A DNA stretch of 20,369 nucleotides from a virus. The notes under the pieces were generated by a model. That model made no database searches, was not told where the DNA came from, and saw only the letters and a program-made list of their open reading frames with translations. Made by a program: the position numbers and the translations under genes. Positions 19,903 through 20,369 of this stretch are shown here, one piece after another. The DNA lies in the IMG/VR virus record IMGVR_UViG_3300047388_000168, positions 1 to 20,369 of that record. One strand, 5' to 3'. Position 1 is the stretch's first letter, and each line of letters opens with the position of its first letter.

Positions 19903-20102
19903 TACTCTGTCCCCAGGTAAGGATCATTTTGAAGGCTATCCACCATCACGCCCCAATCAAGGCGAATATATATTTTATTACCGTTTTGCATAACCTTAAC
20001 CATTTGATCCGTCTGCTCTCCAAATATCTTTCTAATAACTTCGGGTAATGGCGCTACTACCCCAACCGATATATAAGGTATCCTATTCATCTGGGGATTC
20101 AT
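19902..20102 (-). CDS. Small late protein of unknown function
   Basis: The 66-aa product begins MNPQMNRIPYISVGVVAPLPEVIRKIFGEQ and continues QMVKVMQNGNKIYIRLDWGVMVDSLQNDPYLG. It appears to contain a helix (PEVIRKIFG) and two strands (KVMQNGNKIYIRLDW). It overlaps the ligase start by one base (TAATG) and the preceding gene by 20 nt, so the three are coupled. I recognise no family. The context suggests a virion or assembly accessory. Confidence 0.65.
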   Translation of the reverse strand: MNPQMNRIPYISVGVVAPLPEVIRKIFGEQTDQMVKVMQNGNKIYIRLDWGVMVDSLQNDPYLGTE

Positions 20103-20369
20103 ATTTATACCTCAAGTGATCTTTATTAGAATGAGGAAGGTAAACTTCCCTTTCCTCTGGAGTCATTTGATCTAATATCTTTTTCTGTTGTTGCCAAGTC
20201 ATTCGTTGGAACATAGAGATATTTGAATCCTTTCCAGTCATGGCAGCCTTAGCTATTTTTAATTGCTCTTGCGGAGTTAAATCATACTTCTCAATAAGCT
20301 TATCTAACCCCTCACTATAGTTATCCATATCCCCAGCAGCATATTGCTTTTGAAGTTTTTTAACTTCAG
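20083..20369 (-). CDS. Late protein cut by the window edge
   Basis: The frame contains an ATG at 20328 (81 aa), but it stays open upstream to the window end, giving EVKKLQKQYAAGD before the Met. That segment is helical and continues smoothly, and GGGG sits only 2-3 nt before the ATG, so I infer that the real start is outside. The visible part has helices (LDKLIEKYDLTPQEQLKIAKAAMTG, FQRMTWQQQKKILDQMTPEEREVYLP). This helix-rich, Gln/Lys-rich composition is common in head or injection proteins, but function is not clear. Confidence 0.6.
   Translation of the reverse strand, partial: EVKKLQKQYAAGDMDNYSEGLDKLIEKYDLTPQEQLKIAKAAMTGKDSNISMFQRMTWQQQKKILDQMTPEEREVYLPHSNKDHLRYKYESPDE

Noticed and set aside
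20083-20328. Taking the ATG at 20328 as the true start
   Set aside because: The frame is open to the window edge with a continuous helical sequence, and the SD spacing is too short.
1-20369. tRNA genes, insertion sequences, integrase and attachment sites
   Set aside because: I saw no cloverleaf, no transposase or integrase motifs, and no long direct repeats that would mark such elements.

Overview
The window is a piece of a tailed double-stranded DNA phage (or a close prophage relative) of a Gram-negative bacterium. A family A DNA polymerase, a Sak4-type recombination ATPase and a ParB/methyltransferase fusion read rightward, while a tailspike-like protein and a lysis cassette read leftward. 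The host assignment rests on the nested Rz/Rz1-type spanin pair, which is only needed where there is an outer membrane. I saw no integrase, capsid, portal, terminase, tRNA or CRISPR, so lifestyle and taxonomy stay open.

Layout. Positions 1-249 hold no gene but a run of hairpins ending in a rho-independent terminator. A near-perfect sigma-70 promoter (269-297) follows and starts the rightward early region. Positions 323-3241 carry a zinc-ribbon protein, a membrane microprotein and a row of small coiled-coil or unrecognised proteins, several starting M/V-S-D, which look like an accessory module. A second promoter (3877-3905) shares a palindromic start-site element with the first. It opens the core block 3940-14133: small phage proteins, Cas4/RecB-like nuclease, zinc-ribbon protein, Sak4-like ATPase, ssDNA-binding-like protein, a terminator-like hairpin (7662-7692), ParB-methyltransferase, DUF3820-like protein, membrane microprotein, uracil-DNA-glycosylase/polymerase fusion, an HNH-like/HTH protein and a DUF3987-like ATPase.

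The two transcription units meet at 14134-14173, a 12-bp perfect inverted repeat carrying the same ACGTAC core as the promoter elements. From there to the right edge everything is leftward. In transcription order: an edge-truncated protein, a 66-aa protein, a PurD-like ATP-grasp enzyme, a zinc-ribbon protein, the tailspike-like protein, two coiled-coil/membrane proteins, an M15 peptidase endolysin, a holin-sized membrane protein, a 45-aa membrane protein, an Ig/Fn3-like protein, a basic protein, and the spanin pair.

How the parts fit. The nuclease, Sak4-like ATPase, SSB-like protein and polymerase form a replication/recombination set. The ParB-methyltransferase may modify or mark phage DNA. 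The right arm makes the host-binding spike and breaks the envelope in three steps: holin, endolysin, spanins. The most unusual items are the PurD-like ligase in the late operon, the altered active-site residues of the polymerase, the shared operator-like palindromes, and a set of tiny membrane proteins, two of which are clear paralogs.
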